The notes: generated by a model from the letters alone, not told the origin. Counted from the first letter of the stretch, positions 53,982 to 63,395 are shown. The stretch: 64,000 nucleotides of DNA from Microbacterium halophytorum (GCF_002970975.1 NZ_KZ672982.1:457592-521591), one strand, 5' to 3'. A program made the numbers and translations.

Positions 53982-55607
53982 TTACTCCCAGGGGCTGATC
54001 TCGTTGGCCTGCTCCCAGAGCTCCACGGCCTTCTCGGGGTTGTACTCCAGGACCTCTTCGCCCTCGAGCTCGTCGGTCCAGCCATCGATCACGGGCGACG
54101 TGAAGTCACTCGCCGGGGTGCGGGTGCCCTGGAAGATCACGTCGGTGATCTCCTCGCGGTTGATCGCCATCGAGATGGCTTGGCGGCGCAGCTGGCCCTC
54201 CTCGTCGGCGCCGAAGTGCTCCTGGTACTCACCGATGGTGAACGACTGGAACAGCGCCGAGGCCTGGTTCACCGAGCGGTCGCCCAGCTCGTCCTCGTAG
54301 GTCTCGAACGCCGAGTCGGGCAGCGTGTCGAGCACGTCGAGGTTGTTCGCGAGCAGGTCGCTGTACGCCGCGTCGAACGTGGCGTAGAACACGAAGCGGA
54401 GCGCGTCGTTCTCCTGCGGGCGCGGGCCGTCGTACGCGTCGTTCTTGACGAGGTCGATCTGGATGTCGTGCTGCCAGCCGTCCTCCGCCATCTTGTACGG
54501 GCCGTTGCCGATCGGGTTCTCGCCGAACGCCTCCATGTCCTCGAACGCCACGTCGGGGAGCGGGTAGTACGCCGAGTAGCCGAGGCGCTGAGCGAAGTCG
54601 GCGGCCGGCTTGTTCAGCGTGACCTCGAAGGTGTAGTCGTCGATCTGGTTCAGACCCGACAGCTCCTCGACGTTCTCGTCCCAGCTGAAGCCCTCGATGT
54701 CCTCGAAGAAGTAGCTGCTGAGCTGGGCGTTGTCGAGCGCGGCGCCGTAGTTCCACGCCTTGATGAAGTTGTCGGCGGTGATCTCCTCACCGTTGCTGAA
54801 CTCCAGGCCCTCGCGGATCTTGATCGTGAGGTGGGTCGGCGAGTCCTGATCGATCGACTCGGCCACGTCGTTCTGGACCGCGCCGGTCTCGGTCTCGTAG
54901 TTCACGAGGCCGGTGAAGAGCGCGTCGAGGACGTTGCCGCCGCCGGTCTCGTTCGTGTTGGTCGGGATCAGCGGGTTCTGGGGCTCCGAGCCGTTGACCG
55001 TGACGGGGCCGTCCGTCGACTTCGTGATCTCCTCGTAGGCCGGGACCGACTTCCAGTTGATCGCGACGTTCTCGACGTTCTCGCTCCAGCCGGCGACGGA
55101 GTTCTGGTACCACAGCGGGATCGCGGGCAGGTCCTGCAGGAGGACCTCCTGCGCCTGCTTGTAGAACTCGTTGGCCTCAGCGGGGTCGGTCGTGCTGATG
55201 CCCTGCTCGATCAGCGAGTCGAACTCCTCCGACGAGTAGTCGCCGTCGTTCGAGCCGGCGTTGGTCGCGTAGAGCGGGCCGAGGAAGTTGTACAGGCCCG
55301 GGTAGTCGGCCTGCCAGCCGGTGCGGAATGCGCTGTCGATCTCGCGGTTCGTGACCTCTTCGCGCAGACCGGCGAAGTCCGGGTACGGAACGCCGACCGC
55401 GTTGATGCCGAGCGTGCCCGAGATCGAGTTGGCGACCGCGTCGACCCAGGCCTGGTGGCCGCCGTCGGCGTTGTACGCAATCCCGAACTCGGGGCCCGCA
55501 GCGGCTTCGTTGCCGCCTTCTTCTTCCGCGGGGCCGCAACCGGTGAGCGCCAGAGCGCCGACACCGATCACACCGAGGCCCGCGAGGGCAAACTTGTTGC
55601 GCTTCAC
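53982..55607 (-). CDS. Peptide-binding lipoprotein with circularly permuted SBP_bac_5 fold
   Basis: 541 residues. Signal peptide and lipobox LTGC (Cys24) are normal. Residues about 39-196 (FGIAYNADGGHQAWVDAVAN, FRTGWQADYPGLYNFLGPLY, DLPAIPLWYQN, VAINWKSVPAYEEITK) are what normally ends family-5 binding proteins. Residues about 199-541 then give the usual beginning (GSEPQNPLIPTNTNETGGGN, the AESIDQD/IREGLEFSNGEEITADN signature, IGNGPYKM) and stop at ELWEQANEISPWE, which normally runs straight into FxIAYNADGGHQ. The gene is thus rearranged head to tail with nothing lost. GTG start with AAGGAG. First gene of the operon; binds peptides outside the membrane. Confidence 0.88.
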   Translation of the reverse strand: MKRNKFALAGLGVIGVGALALTGCGPAEEEGGNEAAAGPEFGIAYNADGGHQAWVDAVANSISGTLGINAVGVPYPDFAGLREEVTNREIDSAFRTGWQADYPGLYNFLGPLYATNAGSNDGDYSSEEFDSLIEQGISTTDPAEANEFYKQAQEVLLQDLPAIPLWYQNSVAGWSENVENVAINWKSVPAYEEITKSTDGPVTVNGSEPQNPLIPTNTNETGGGNVLDALFTGLVNYETETGAVQNDVAESIDQDSPTHLTIKIREGLEFSNGEEITADNFIKAWNYGAALDNAQLSSYFFEDIEGFSWDENVEELSGLNQIDDYTFEVTLNKPAADFAQRLGYSAYYPLPDVAFEDMEAFGENPIGNGPYKMAEDGWQHDIQIDLVKNDAYDGPRPQENDALRFVFYATFDAAYSDLLANNLDVLDTLPDSAFETYEDELGDRSVNQASALFQSFTIGEYQEHFGADEEGQLRRQAISMAINREEITDVIFQGTRTPASDFTSPVIDGWTDELEGEEVLEYNPEKAVELWEQANEISPWE

Positions 55608-55674
55608 AGTTACTCCTTGTGGAAGGGATGGATACGTCCGAAGTGAACGGGTGCGCACCTCGGACTGCCCCGTG

Positions 55675-55703
55675 ACTCTATGCGCTCGCAAGGAATCCGG
55701 CAA
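55675..55703 (-). promoter_or_regulatory. Promoter of the oligopeptide ABC operon
   Basis: On the minus strand TTGCCG (55698-55703) and TAGAGT (55675-55680) are separated by 17 bases, a good sigma-A pair. The predicted leader is about 60 bases. A direct motif pair (GTTAC and TTTAC, 55720-55735) just upstream could bind an activator. Confidence 0.6.
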
Positions 55704-55743
55704 AGCCATCTGCAGAACCGTTACACAGGATTTACACGCTCCG

Positions 55744-55769
55744 CTGGGCAGATTGCGCAATCTGCCCAG
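55744..55769. promoter_or_regulatory. 26-bp perfect palindrome in divergent promoter region
   Basis: CTGGGCAGATTGC and its exact reverse complement abut. It lies in the 318-bp region between the divergent binding-protein and CPBP genes, about 40 bp upstream of the operon's -35. It may be an operator for a dimeric regulator. Apart from the promoter elements nothing else is seen in 55608-55925. Confidence 0.5.
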
Positions 55770-55913
55770 GCGTTGCCGGGTGTGTCTGGGGCTCTCGCTC
55801 AGTTCGGGCGTTGGGGCCCGAGGCAGCCCATGCCCCCTCCGAGCCCGACCGCGCCGGATGGATCGCACGCCAGGTCGGCGCGGCGCCCGCCCAGGCCGCA
55901 TCGGGGCCGCGCG

Positions 55914-55919
55914 TACCCT
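55914..55919 (+). promoter_or_regulatory. -10 element of leaderless CPBP gene
   Basis: TACCCT six bases before the GTG at 55926. Confidence 0.4.
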
Positions 55920-55925
55920 GTCGGG

Positions 55926-56690
55926 GTGAGCGATACCGTGCATCCCGACACTCGATACGCCCGCCGCCGCCTCGGCTGGGAGGTGGGCATCGTCGTCGCC
56001 CTCTCGCTCGGACAGACGGCGCTGTACTCGCTGCTGTCGCTCATCCGGGCCGCCCTGCGCGCGCCGCTCGCCGATCAGACCGCGTCGCTGAACCCGCAGC
56101 AGGCCGAGGAAGCGGTGTGGGATGCGGTGTACCGCGTGCTCGACGTGTTCTTCGACCTGTGTCTGGTCGCGCTCGTGATCTACCTGCTCTGGGAGCCGGG
56201 GCGCAGCGCGTTCCGCCGCATCGGCCTCGACTTCTCGCGCTTCTGGCGAGATGCGGGGCTCGGCGTCGCGCTCGTCGCGGCGATCGGCATCCCCGGCCTC
56301 GGGCTGTATGCCGTCAGTCGCATGTTCGGCATGACGGTGGAGGTGCAGGCCGGCGACCTCGACCAGGCCCTCTGGACGGTGCCGCTCCTGCTGCTCTCGG
56401 CCGCCCGCGCGGGCCTGCTCGAGGAGGTCATCCTGAACGGCTACCTCGTCACGCGGCTCGGCGCGCTGTGGCGGCGCCCGTGGGTCGTCCTCGTCGCCGT
56501 CGCGCTGCTGCGCGGCGCCTACCACCTGTACCAGGGCCCGGCGATGGCGCTCGGCAACGTCGTGATGGGCCTCGTGTTCGGCTGGTGCTTCCTGCGGTGG
56601 CGCCGCACGATGCCGCTCGTCCTCGCGCACGCGTTCATCGACACGATCGCGTTCGTCGGCTACCCCCTCGCCGCGCCCTTCCTCCCCTAA
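55926..56690 (+). CDS. CPBP family intramembrane protease-like protein
   Basis: 254 residues with seven or eight hydrophobic helices and the Abi/CAAX-protease domain in the second half. Motif 1 is LLEEVILNGYL: the two Glu are kept but the usual Arg of EExxxR is Asn. Motif 2 is LRGAYHLYQG with the catalytic His, and motif 3 is LAHAFIDTIAF. Such variants are frequent in actinobacteria. Substrate unknown. Its stop codon runs into the palindromic element at 56688-56755. Confidence 0.85.
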   Translation: MSDTVHPDTRYARRRLGWEVGIVVALSLGQTALYSLLSLIRAALRAPLADQTASLNPQQAEEAVWDAVYRVLDVFFDLCLVALVIYLLWEPGRSAFRRIGLDFSRFWRDAGLGVALVAAIGIPGLGLYAVSRMFGMTVEVQAGDLDQALWTVPLLLLSAARAGLLEEVILNGYLVTRLGALWRRPWVVLVAVALLRGAYHLYQGPAMALGNVVMGLVFGWCFLRWRRTMPLVLAHAFIDTIAFVGYPLAAPFLP

Positions 56691-56755
56691 CTCTTCATTT
56701 CTGGCACATCTCCGCACGCACACACCACGGGAGATGTGCCAGAAATGAAGAGTTA
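56688..56755. repeat. Palindromic element, copy 1
   Basis: A perfect 26-bp inverted repeat (56688-56713 with 56730-56755) around a 16-base loop. The core CTTCATTTCTGGCACATCTCC is shared exactly with copy 2 at 58590-58647. On the plus strand it can act as the terminator of the CPBP gene, whose stop codon overlaps its first bases. Confidence 0.85.
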
Positions 56756-56836
56756 CGCAGGCCGTCGTGTCCTCGTCCACAGCCCCGCGGGTCGCGGGAC
56801 TTCCCCACATTCCGCGAGATCTTCCTGCGAGCGCGG

Positions 56837-56842
56837 CACGAT
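56837..56842 (+). promoter_or_regulatory. -10 element of leaderless AbiEi/DUF559-like gene
   Basis: CACGAT six bases before the ATG at 56849. Confidence 0.35.
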
Positions 56843-56848
56843 CGTCGC

Positions 56849-57814
56849 ATGACGTCAATTGCTCCCTCGCGGCCTTCCCTCGCCCTGTGTCCGTGCCCGG
56901 TGCCGCTGATTCGCCGCACCGCGAACGGAACGCGATTCGACCACGCGCTGCGCAGGGGCGATCTCCGACGAATTCGCAGCGGGATCTACACACGTGCGGA
57001 CGCCTGGGATTCGCTTCCGCCTTGGGAGCGCTACCTCGCGCGCGTCCACGCATTCGCGCTCAAGCGTCCGCACGCGGTTCTGACGAACGAATCCGCGGCA
57101 GCGCTCTGGGGCCTACCGCTCGTCGGATCGCAGCCGCACGTCCACGCGATCGCGCCGCGATCGGGGGATGCGCGTCTCACGGGAGACGTCCAATGGCACC
57201 ACCTGGTGGACAGGTTGGAGGTCGTCACGGCGCAGCGTGCGACCGTCACTGACCCGATCGAGACCGTCGTCAATCTGGCAAGATGCCGTCATCCGGCTGT
57301 GGCACGGGTCGCGGCGGACGCCTTGTTGCGTATCGGTGACTGCACATCCGACGCCCTGCTGCACGCAAACGAAGCGCGCAGCAGCAAGCGCGGACGCGCC
57401 GCGGCGCGCTGGCCGCTGTCGACCGCGACGCCGACGCCCGAGTCGGCGTTCGAAACGCTGTCGCTCCTCGTCATCGAGTGGCTCGGTTTCGAGACCCCGG
57501 ACCTGCAGATCAGCATCCGTGCCGCCGACGGAGCGGAGTATCGCGTTGACTTCTTCTGGCGGCGATGCGGAATCATCGGCGAGGCGGACGGGCGGGCCAA
57601 GTACGTGATGGACGGGCGGGCCGCTGAGGAGGCGGTCTGGGCGGAGAAACTCCGCGAGGATGCTCTGCGAGGCAGCGCCGCCGGATTCGTCCGGTGGACG
57701 TGGGATGCGATTCGTCGCCCGGAACAATTGGAACAAATCCTCCGCGGAGCTGGTCTGTCCGAGGTGCGGGCACCGCAACGGGAACTGCTGAGAATGCTCG
57801 CGGCGATCCTGTAG
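56849..57814 (+). CDS. AbiEi-antitoxin/DUF559-like nuclease-fold protein
   Basis: 321 residues of a type abundant as multiple paralogues in actinobacteria. The N-terminal 80 residues resemble an AbiEi-like winged helix (ALRRGDLRRIRSGIYTRADAW, then RPHAVLTNESAAALWGLPLV). The C-terminal part has a DUF559/Vsr-like restriction-endonuclease fold with YRVDFFWRRCGIIGEADGRA: Asp and Glu are spaced as in PD-(D/E)XK enzymes, and a Lys follows at GRAKY. No AbiEii toxin gene lies beside it, so an antitoxin role is doubtful. Confidence 0.75.
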   Translation: MTSIAPSRPSLALCPCPVPLIRRTANGTRFDHALRRGDLRRIRSGIYTRADAWDSLPPWERYLARVHAFALKRPHAVLTNESAAALWGLPLVGSQPHVHAIAPRSGDARLTGDVQWHHLVDRLEVVTAQRATVTDPIETVVNLARCRHPAVARVAADALLRIGDCTSDALLHANEARSSKRGRAAARWPLSTATPTPESAFETLSLLVIEWLGFETPDLQISIRAADGAEYRVDFFWRRCGIIGEADGRAKYVMDGRAAEEAVWAEKLREDALRGSAAGFVRWTWDAIRRPEQLEQILRGAGLSEVRAPQRELLRMLAAIL

Positions 57815-57857
57815 CCGCGTTCGCATGCGCTCGACGCTGGACAGCAACGGCTACCGT

Positions 57858-58451
57858 TCAGCGCTTGCTGTCGAGCCTTGCCTGGAGTCCGCGGCGGACG
57901 GCTGGCCACTCCGTGTCGAGGATCGAATATACGACAGTGTCACGGAGGTGGCCGTCCGGCATCACGCGATGACTGCGCAGCACGCCTTCCTGTTTCGCGC
58001 CGAGACGCTCGATGGCCGCGCGCGACTGCCGGTTGTGCCAGTGGGTGCAGAACTGCACTCGGATGCAGCCGAGATCATCGAACGCACGCGACAGGAGCAG
58101 CAGCTTGACGGCTGGGTTGACGCCGGTGCCGTGCGCAGCACGCGCAAGCCAGGTGTACCCGATCTCGAGACGAAGGTTGGACTCGTCGACATCGCAGAAG
58201 GTCGTCATCCCGATCGCGCGATCGGTCGCAGGGTCGACGATCGCCCATGGCGCCATGTCGTCGGCTCGTTGCCGGGCGAGCCGGCGCTCGATCTCGTCGG
58301 ACATGCCAGCTGCATCCGGAATCGACGTGTACCAGGCGCGCCAGAGCTCTCCCTCCGCAGTCGCTTCCGCGAGTGCTCCTGCGTGGGCAAGCGCGAGCGG
58401 CTCGAGACGGATCCTGTCGTTCTCCAGCGTGGGCGTGGAGGTGAAACTCAC
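57858..58451 (-). CDS. GNAT family N-acetyltransferase (RimJ/RimL-like)
   Basis: A 197-residue acetyl-CoA-dependent acetyltransferase. The start matches the RimJ/RimL group (ENDRIRLEPLALAHAGAL); the core has IGMTTFCDVDESNLRLEIGY and the usual QSRAAIERLGAKQEGVLRSH and DTVVYSILDTEWPAV end. In place of the consensus acetyl-CoA loop it has LARAAHGTGVNPAVK. Acceptor unknown (protein N-terminus, amino acid or antibiotic). GTG 58451 with TATGAT six bases before it. It converges on the AbiEi-like gene. Confidence 0.88.
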   Translation of the reverse strand: MSFTSTPTLENDRIRLEPLALAHAGALAEATAEGELWRAWYTSIPDAAGMSDEIERRLARQRADDMAPWAIVDPATDRAIGMTTFCDVDESNLRLEIGYTWLARAAHGTGVNPAVKLLLLSRAFDDLGCIRVQFCTHWHNRQSRAAIERLGAKQEGVLRSHRVMPDGHLRDTVVYSILDTEWPAVRRGLQARLDSKR

Positions 58452-58457
58452 CCGGCG

Positions 58458-58463
58458 ATCATA
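58458..58463 (-). promoter_or_regulatory. -10 element of leaderless GNAT gene
   Basis: TATGAT on the minus strand, six bases before the GTG at 58451; five of six bases match the consensus. Confidence 0.55.
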
Positions 58464-58589
58464 TCCGCGGGATTGCGTGCGGGTCGCGCCTCTGTGCTCG
58501 GCCGGGTCGTCCGCTCCACCGCCGCCACCCGCACGCGAAGATCCACATTCCCGAAGCGGCTCGCGTCCGCCGCTCACCGACGTGCAACT

Positions 58590-58647
58590 CTTCATTTCTG
58601 GCACATCTCCGGTGGTAGACACCACCGGAGATGTGCCAGAAATGAAG
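58590..58647. repeat. Palindromic element, copy 2
   Basis: A perfect 27-bp inverted repeat (58590-58616 with 58621-58647) with loop AGAC. It shares 21 bp of each arm with copy 1. The central 16 bases differ but have the same length; here they extend the stem. It lies 13 bp after the gcvP stop and can terminate the gcv operon. Confidence 0.85.
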
Positions 58648-58660
58648 GTTCGGACGCGGA

Positions 58661-61582
58661 CTACACGAACGCTTCCGGCGGCGGACATGCGCAGACGAGG
58701 TTGCGGTCGCCGTAGGCCTGGTCGACGCGGGCGACGGGCGGCCAGTACTTCGCGGCCGGCTGCGCGGGGCCCGCAGGGAACACGGCTTGCGCGCGCGAGT
58801 ACGGGTGGGCCCACTCGCGCGTGAGCGACTCGGCGGTGTGCGGGGCGTTCACGAGGGGGTTGTCGTCGGCGGGCCACTCCCCCGCGCCCACCGCCGCGGC
58901 CTCCGCCCGAATCGCGATCATGGCGTCGGCGAACCGGTCGAGCTCGGCGCGGTCCTCCGATTCCGTCGGCTCGACCATGAGCGTGCCGGCGACGGGGAAC
59001 GACATCGTCGGCGCGTGGAAGCCGTAGTCGACCAGGCGCTTGGCGACGTCGTCGACCGTCACGCCGGTCTCGGCGCGCAGGGGGCGCAGATCGACGATGC
59101 ACTCGTGCGCGACCCGGCCGCGCTCCCCCCGGTACAGGATCGGGAACGCCTCTCCGAGCCTGCTCGCGAGGTAGTTCGCGTTCAGCACCGCCGCATCCGT
59201 CGCCGCGGCGAGGCCGTCGGCCCCGAGCATCCGGATGTAGGCCCACGTGATCGGCAGGATGCCGGGCGAGCCGTACGGCGCCGCCGCAACGGGGCCGATG
59301 CCGTCGCGGGGGCGCTGCGCCGACGCGTGCGAGGGCAGGAACGGCGCGAGATGCGCCTTGGCCGCGACAGGGCCGACGCCCGGGCCTCCGCCGCCGTGCG
59401 GGATCGCGAACGTCTTGTGCAGGTTGAGGTGCGACACGTCGCCGCCGAGGTCGCCGAACGTCGCCCGGCCGACGAGCGCATTCAAGTTCGCGCCGTCGAT
59501 GTACACCTGCCCGCCCGCGTCGTGCACGGCTTCCGTGATGTCGAGGACACCGGCCTCGTAGACCCCGTGCGTCGACGGGTAGGTGATCATCAGCGCGCCG
59601 AGGCCCGAGGCGTGCTCGTCGATCTTCGCCCGCAGGTCGGCGAGGTCGACGTCACCGCGCTCGTCGCATGCCACGACCACGACGCGCATCCCGGCCAGCA
59701 CCGCGCTGGCGGCGTTCGTGCCGTGCGCCGAGGACGGGATCAGGCAGACGTCCCGCCCGCTCTCGCCGCGCGAGGCGTGATACCCCCTGATCGCCAGCAG
59801 GCCGGCCATTTCCCCCTGCGAACCGGCGTTCGGCTGCAGCGAGACGGCGTCGTAGCCCGTGATGTCGGCGAGCCAGCCCTCGAGCTGGTCGATGAGCTCG
59901 AGGTGCCCCGCGACGGAGTCGACGGGAGCGAACGGGTGGATGCGCGCGAACTCGGCCCAGGACGAGGCCTGCAGCGTGGCGGCGGCGTTGAGCTTCATGG
60001 TGCAGGAGCCCAGCGGGATCATCCCGCGGTCGAGCGCGTAGTCGCGGTCGGCGAGTCGCTTGAGGTAGCGCATCATCGCGGTCTCCGAGCGGTGCTCGTG
60101 GAACACCGGGTGGGCGAGGATCTCGTCGTCGCGCCGCAGCTCCGGCGGGAGCGCGGTCGAGCCCGCCGTGTCCCGGCCGGCCCCGTCCTCGGCGCCGAAC
60201 GCGGCGAGCACGGCCTCGATGTCGGCGTCCGTCGTCGCCTCGCCGACCGAGATCCCGACCGTATCGGGGTCGGCGAGGTGCAGGAGCACACCGCGGTCGC
60301 GGGCGTTCGCCACGACGTCGGCGGCGCGGCCGGGCACGCGCACGCGGACGGTGTCGAAGAACTCGGCGTGCACGTGCGCGTGCCCGGCCGCGGCGAGCGC
60401 CTGCGCCATCCGGTGCGCGCGCCCCGCGACGGACACGGCGATCGCACGGAGCCCGTCGGGCCCGTGGTGCACCGCATACATCGCCGCCATCACGGCGAGG
60501 AGCACCTGTGCCGTGCAGATGTTGCTCGTCGCGCGCTCGCGCCGGATGTGCTGCTCGCGCGTCTGGAGCGCGAGCCGGTAGGCGGTGCGCCCGTCCGCGT
60601 CGACGGAGACGCCGACGAGCCGGCCGGGCAGCTGGCGCTCGAGCCCCTGGCGCACCGACATGTACCCCGCGTGCGGGCCGCCGAAGCCGAGCGGCACGCC
60701 GAAGCGCTGCGTCGAGCCCACGGCGATGTCGGCTCCGCACGCCCCCGGCGAGCGCAGCAGGGCGAGCGCCAGGATGTCCGCGGCGACGATCGCCTGCGCG
60801 CCCGCGGTGTGCGCCGCCCCGATCGCCGGGGTCGGGTCGCTGACCCGCCCGGATGCGCCGGGGTACTGCACGAGCACCCCGAAAGGGGCGTCGGGCAGCG
60901 TCTCCCCCGCGGCCAGGTCGCGCTCGACGATCTCGATGCCGACGGCCGCGGCGCGCACGCGGAGCACGGCCTTCGTCTGCGGCAGCGCGTCGGCGTCGAC
61001 CACGAAGACGTCGCTCTGCCCCCGCACGGCCCGCCTGGCGAGCAGCATCGCCTCGGCCGCCGCCGTCGCCTCGTCGAGCATCGACGCACCCGCGACGGGG
61101 AGCCCGGTCAGGTCGGAGACGACCGTCTGGAAGTTCAGCAGCGCCTCCAACCGCCCCTGCGAGATCTCCGGCTGGTACGGCGTGTACGCGGTGTACCAGG
61201 ACGGGTTCTCGAACACGTTGCGCTGGATCACGGCGGGCGTCACCGCATCGCTGTAGCCGAGCCCGATCATCGGTGTCAGCACCGTATTCTCCGCGGCGAG
61301 CGCGCGCAGCTCGGCGAGCGCCTGCGCCTCCGAGACGCCGTGCCGCGGGAGGCGGCGAGCCCTCCCGTCGCGGGCTCCGCCCCCGCCGCCGGCGCGCTCG
61401 GCGGCATCGGCCCCAGCGTCCGCGCGCATCGGCGCGCCGTCGCCCGCCGCACCGCCCGCGGCCCGGATCGCGTCGGGGAGGGCCTCGTCCATGACGAGGC
61501 CCGGCCGGGTGCCGATCGCCTCAGCCAACGCGGCCCGCTCATCCGGAGCCGGCCCGATGTGGCGGTCCGCGAAGCCCGTCAC
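58661..61582 (-). CDS. gcvP: Glycine dehydrogenase (decarboxylating), P protein
   Basis: A 973-residue PLP enzyme that decarboxylates glycine and loads the aminomethyl group on GcvH. N-half motifs: [36 protein letters not shown]. In the C-half the PLP Lys is in [18 protein letters not shown]. Between residues 45 and 83 a Gly/Ala/Arg-rich insertion of about 25 residues (around [17 protein letters not shown]) replaces the short usual linker. The GTG start overlaps the gcvH stop as GTGA. Last gene of gcvT-gcvH-gcvP. Confidence 0.95.
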   Translation of the reverse strand: MTGFADRHIGPAPDERAALAEAIGTRPGLVMDEALPDAIRAAGGAAGDGAPMRADAGADAAERAGGGGGARDGRARRLPRHGVSEAQALAELRALAAENTVLTPMIGLGYSDAVTPAVIQRNVFENPSWYTAYTPYQPEISQGRLEALLNFQTVVSDLTGLPVAGASMLDEATAAAEAMLLARRAVRGQSDVFVVDADALPQTKAVLRVRAAAVGIEIVERDLAAGETLPDAPFGVLVQYPGASGRVSDPTPAIGAAHTAGAQAIVAADILALALLRSPGACGADIAVGSTQRFGVPLGFGGPHAGYMSVRQGLERQLPGRLVGVSVDADGRTAYRLALQTREQHIRRERATSNICTAQVLLAVMAAMYAVHHGPDGLRAIAVSVAGRAHRMAQALAAAGHAHVHAEFFDTVRVRVPGRAADVVANARDRGVLLHLADPDTVGISVGEATTDADIEAVLAAFGAEDGAGRDTAGSTALPPELRRDDEILAHPVFHEHRSETAMMRYLKRLADRDYALDRGMIPLGSCTMKLNAAATLQASSWAEFARIHPFAPVDSVAGHLELIDQLEGWLADITGYDAVSLQPNAGSQGEMAGLLAIRGYHASRGESGRDVCLIPSSAHGTNAASAVLAGMRVVVVACDERGDVDLADLRAKIDEHASGLGALMITYPSTHGVYEAGVLDITEAVHDAGGQVYIDGANLNALVGRATFGDLGGDVSHLNLHKTFAIPHGGGGPGVGPVAAKAHLAPFLPSHASAQRPRDGIGPVAAAPYGSPGILPITWAYIRMLGADGLAAATDAAVLNANYLASRLGEAFPILYRGERGRVAHECIVDLRPLRAETGVTVDDVAKRLVDYGFHAPTMSFPVAGTLMVEPTESEDRAELDRFADAMIAIRAEAAAVGAGEWPADDNPLVNAPHTAESLTREWAHPYSRAQAVFPAGPAQPAAKYWPPVARVDQAYGDRNLVCACPPPEAFV

Positions 61583-61962
61583 GCGCCGCCGCCCGTCAGC
61601 TCGAGGTACGCGTCGCGGTCCATCAGCCCGGTGAGGGGCTGGCCGGACAGGCGGACCCGGATGAGCCAGCCGTCTCCGAACGGGTCTCTGTTCACGAGCG
61701 AGGGGTCGGCGTCGACCGCCCCGTTGAGCTCGATGACCTGGCCGTCGACGGGGGCGTACAGCTCGGAGACCGACTTGGTCGATTCGACCTCGCCCATGAC
61801 GTGGCCGGCCGCGAGCGTCGCATCGTCGGCAGGCATGTCGACGTAGACGATGTCGCCGAGCTGCTCGACGGCGTGGTCCGTGATGCCGACGGTCGCGATG
61901 TCGCCGTCGATGAGCACCCACTCGTGTTCGCTGGTGTATCGCAGCGCGCTGAGATCGGTCAT
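61579..61962 (-). CDS. gcvH: Glycine cleavage system H protein
   Basis: A 127-residue lipoyl carrier. The lipoylated Lys is in [16 protein letters not shown], preceded by [20 protein letters not shown] lies seven bases before the ATG, which overlaps the gcvT stop (ATGA). It shuttles the aminomethyl group between GcvP and GcvT. Confidence 0.97.
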   Translation of the reverse strand: MTDLSALRYTSEHEWVLIDGDIATVGITDHAVEQLGDIVYVDMPADDATLAAGHVMGEVESTKSVSELYAPVDGQVIELNGAVDADPSLVNRDPFGDGWLIRVRLSGQPLTGLMDRDAYLELTGGGA

Positions 61963-63146
61963 TTCTTCCTCCGGTAGAACGGCATGGGCGTGATCACTGC
62001 GGGGATGCGCGTTCCGCGCACGTCGACGGCGAGCTCGCCGGCGGGCGCGCCGCCCGCGCTCGGCGCGTTTCTGTCCGGCTGAGCGCTCGGCCCGGCTGAC
62101 GCTTCCGCCGCGGCTGGGTCGACGTACGCCATCGCAATGGGGTGCCCGAGCGTCGGGCCGAGCGCACCGCTCGTGACCTCCCCGACGGCCTTCCCGCCAA
62201 GCAGCACGGGGGCGCCCGCGCGCGCCGCCCGGCGGCCGGGGAGCGACAGCCCGACGAGCACGCGGGCGCCCGGTCGCGGTTCCGCGCCCGCCTCGCCGAC
62301 GAAGCCGGTCTTGCCCTCGGGGATGACCCGGCCCAGCCCCGCCTGCGCCGGCACGACGTCGCGCGTGAGCTCGTGGCCGTACAGCGGCATGCCCGCCTCG
62401 AGCCGGAGCGTGTCCCGGGCGCCGAGCCCGGCGGGGACGAGGCCGTGCCCCTCGCCCGCCGCGAGGAGCGCCCGCCAGAGCGAACTCGCCATGCCGTTCT
62501 CGATGAGCAGCTCGAAGCCGTCCTCGCCCGTGTAGCCCGTGCGTGCGATCAGGAGCGGCGCTCCCCCGAACGAGGCGTCGGTCCAGCCGTAGCCCCGCTG
62601 CTCCGCCCACGGCGCACCGAGCGCCTCGATGCCCTCGGTGCGCTCGGCGATCGCCTGCGCCGCTGGGCCCTGCACCGCGATGAGGGCGTAGTCGTCCGAG
62701 ACGTCCTCGACGTCGACGGCGCCGTCCGGACCCTGCCGAAACGCGCCGGCGCGCTCGGCCATCGCGTCCCTCACCGCTCCTCGGTTGCCGGCGTTCGCGA
62801 TCACGAGGAAGCGATCGTCGCCGAGGCGATAGACGACGAGGTCGTCGATGACGCCGCCGTCCTCGGCGAGGATCATCGTGTACTTCGCTCGGCCGGATGC
62901 CACGGCGGACAGCCGGCCGGCGAGCGCGTAGTCGAGGAAGCCCGCCGCGTCGGCGCCGTGCACGAAGATCTCCCCCATGTGCGACAGGTCGAACAGGCCG
63001 GCGGCCTCCCGCACGGCGGCGTGCTCGGCGAGATCGGAGCCGTACCGGACGGGCATCCGCCACCCGGCGAAGTCGGTGAATGCCGCGCCGAGCGCCTCGT
63101 GCTCGGCCGCCAGCGGCGTCTGGCGCGGCTCCTGCGCTTCGGTCAT
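61959..63146 (-). CDS. gcvT: Glycine cleavage system aminomethyltransferase
   Basis: A 395-residue T protein that moves the methylene group to tetrahydrofolate, releasing ammonia. Motifs: [39 protein letters not shown] and [16 protein letters not shown] with the catalytic Asp. A Pro/Ser/Ala-rich insertion (about residues 345-375) interrupts the C-terminal beta-barrel. First gene of the operon and direct target of the riboswitch upstream. Confidence 0.96.
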   Translation of the reverse strand: MTEAQEPRQTPLAAEHEALGAAFTDFAGWRMPVRYGSDLAEHAAVREAAGLFDLSHMGEIFVHGADAAGFLDYALAGRLSAVASGRAKYTMILAEDGGVIDDLVVYRLGDDRFLVIANAGNRGAVRDAMAERAGAFRQGPDGAVDVEDVSDDYALIAVQGPAAQAIAERTEGIEALGAPWAEQRGYGWTDASFGGAPLLIARTGYTGEDGFELLIENGMASSLWRALLAAGEGHGLVPAGLGARDTLRLEAGMPLYGHELTRDVVPAQAGLGRVIPEGKTGFVGEAGAEPRPGARVLVGLSLPGRRAARAGAPVLLGGKAVGEVTSGALGPTLGHPIAMAYVDPAAAEASAGPSAQPDRNAPSAGGAPAGELAVDVRGTRIPAVITPMPFYRRKK

Positions 63147-63199
63147 CCGGGGCTCCCCTGTGCGAATGCGGTCACACGCCCGACGCGGGTGCGCCGTGC

Positions 63200-63395
63200 G
63201 GGACCCCCTCTGTCATGGGCCTGAGAGCTTCGGCGTATTCGCCTTGCACCTTCGGCGGGACCGGCGGCGCCCGAGCGCAGCGCGATCCGCTTTTCAGAGC
63301 GGCCTGGTCTGCTGCGGTATCTGTACCTGAGAGATTGGCGGGGAGCTTGCTCCTTCGGTGCCCGGTTCATCCGGGCTCTCCCGCGGCAGACCCTG
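63200..63395 (-). ncRNA. Tandem glycine riboswitch
   Basis: Read on the minus strand, two aptamers follow each other before gcvT. Aptamer 1 has GCGGGAGAGCCC, CCGAAGGAGCAA and AATCTCTCAGG; aptamer 2 has CCGAAGGTGCAA and AGCTCTCAGGCCCATGACAG. These are the conserved gcvT-motif blocks, and glycine binding normally switches the operon on. About 50 bases separate its 3' end from the gcvT ATG, room for an expression platform; no T-run is seen, so control may be translational. Confidence 0.93.

Noticed and set aside
56849..57814. Complete type IV toxin-antitoxin system
   Set aside because: Only the AbiEi-like protein is present. The neighbouring GNAT gene is on the other strand and is not an AbiEii nucleotidyltransferase.
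58787..61846. Plus-strand open frame of about 1000 codons opposite gcvP
   Set aside because: Arg- and Val-rich composition without motifs. It is the antisense shadow of a conserved enzyme in GC-rich DNA; the same holds for the 859-codon frame opposite UPF0182 (4369-6948).
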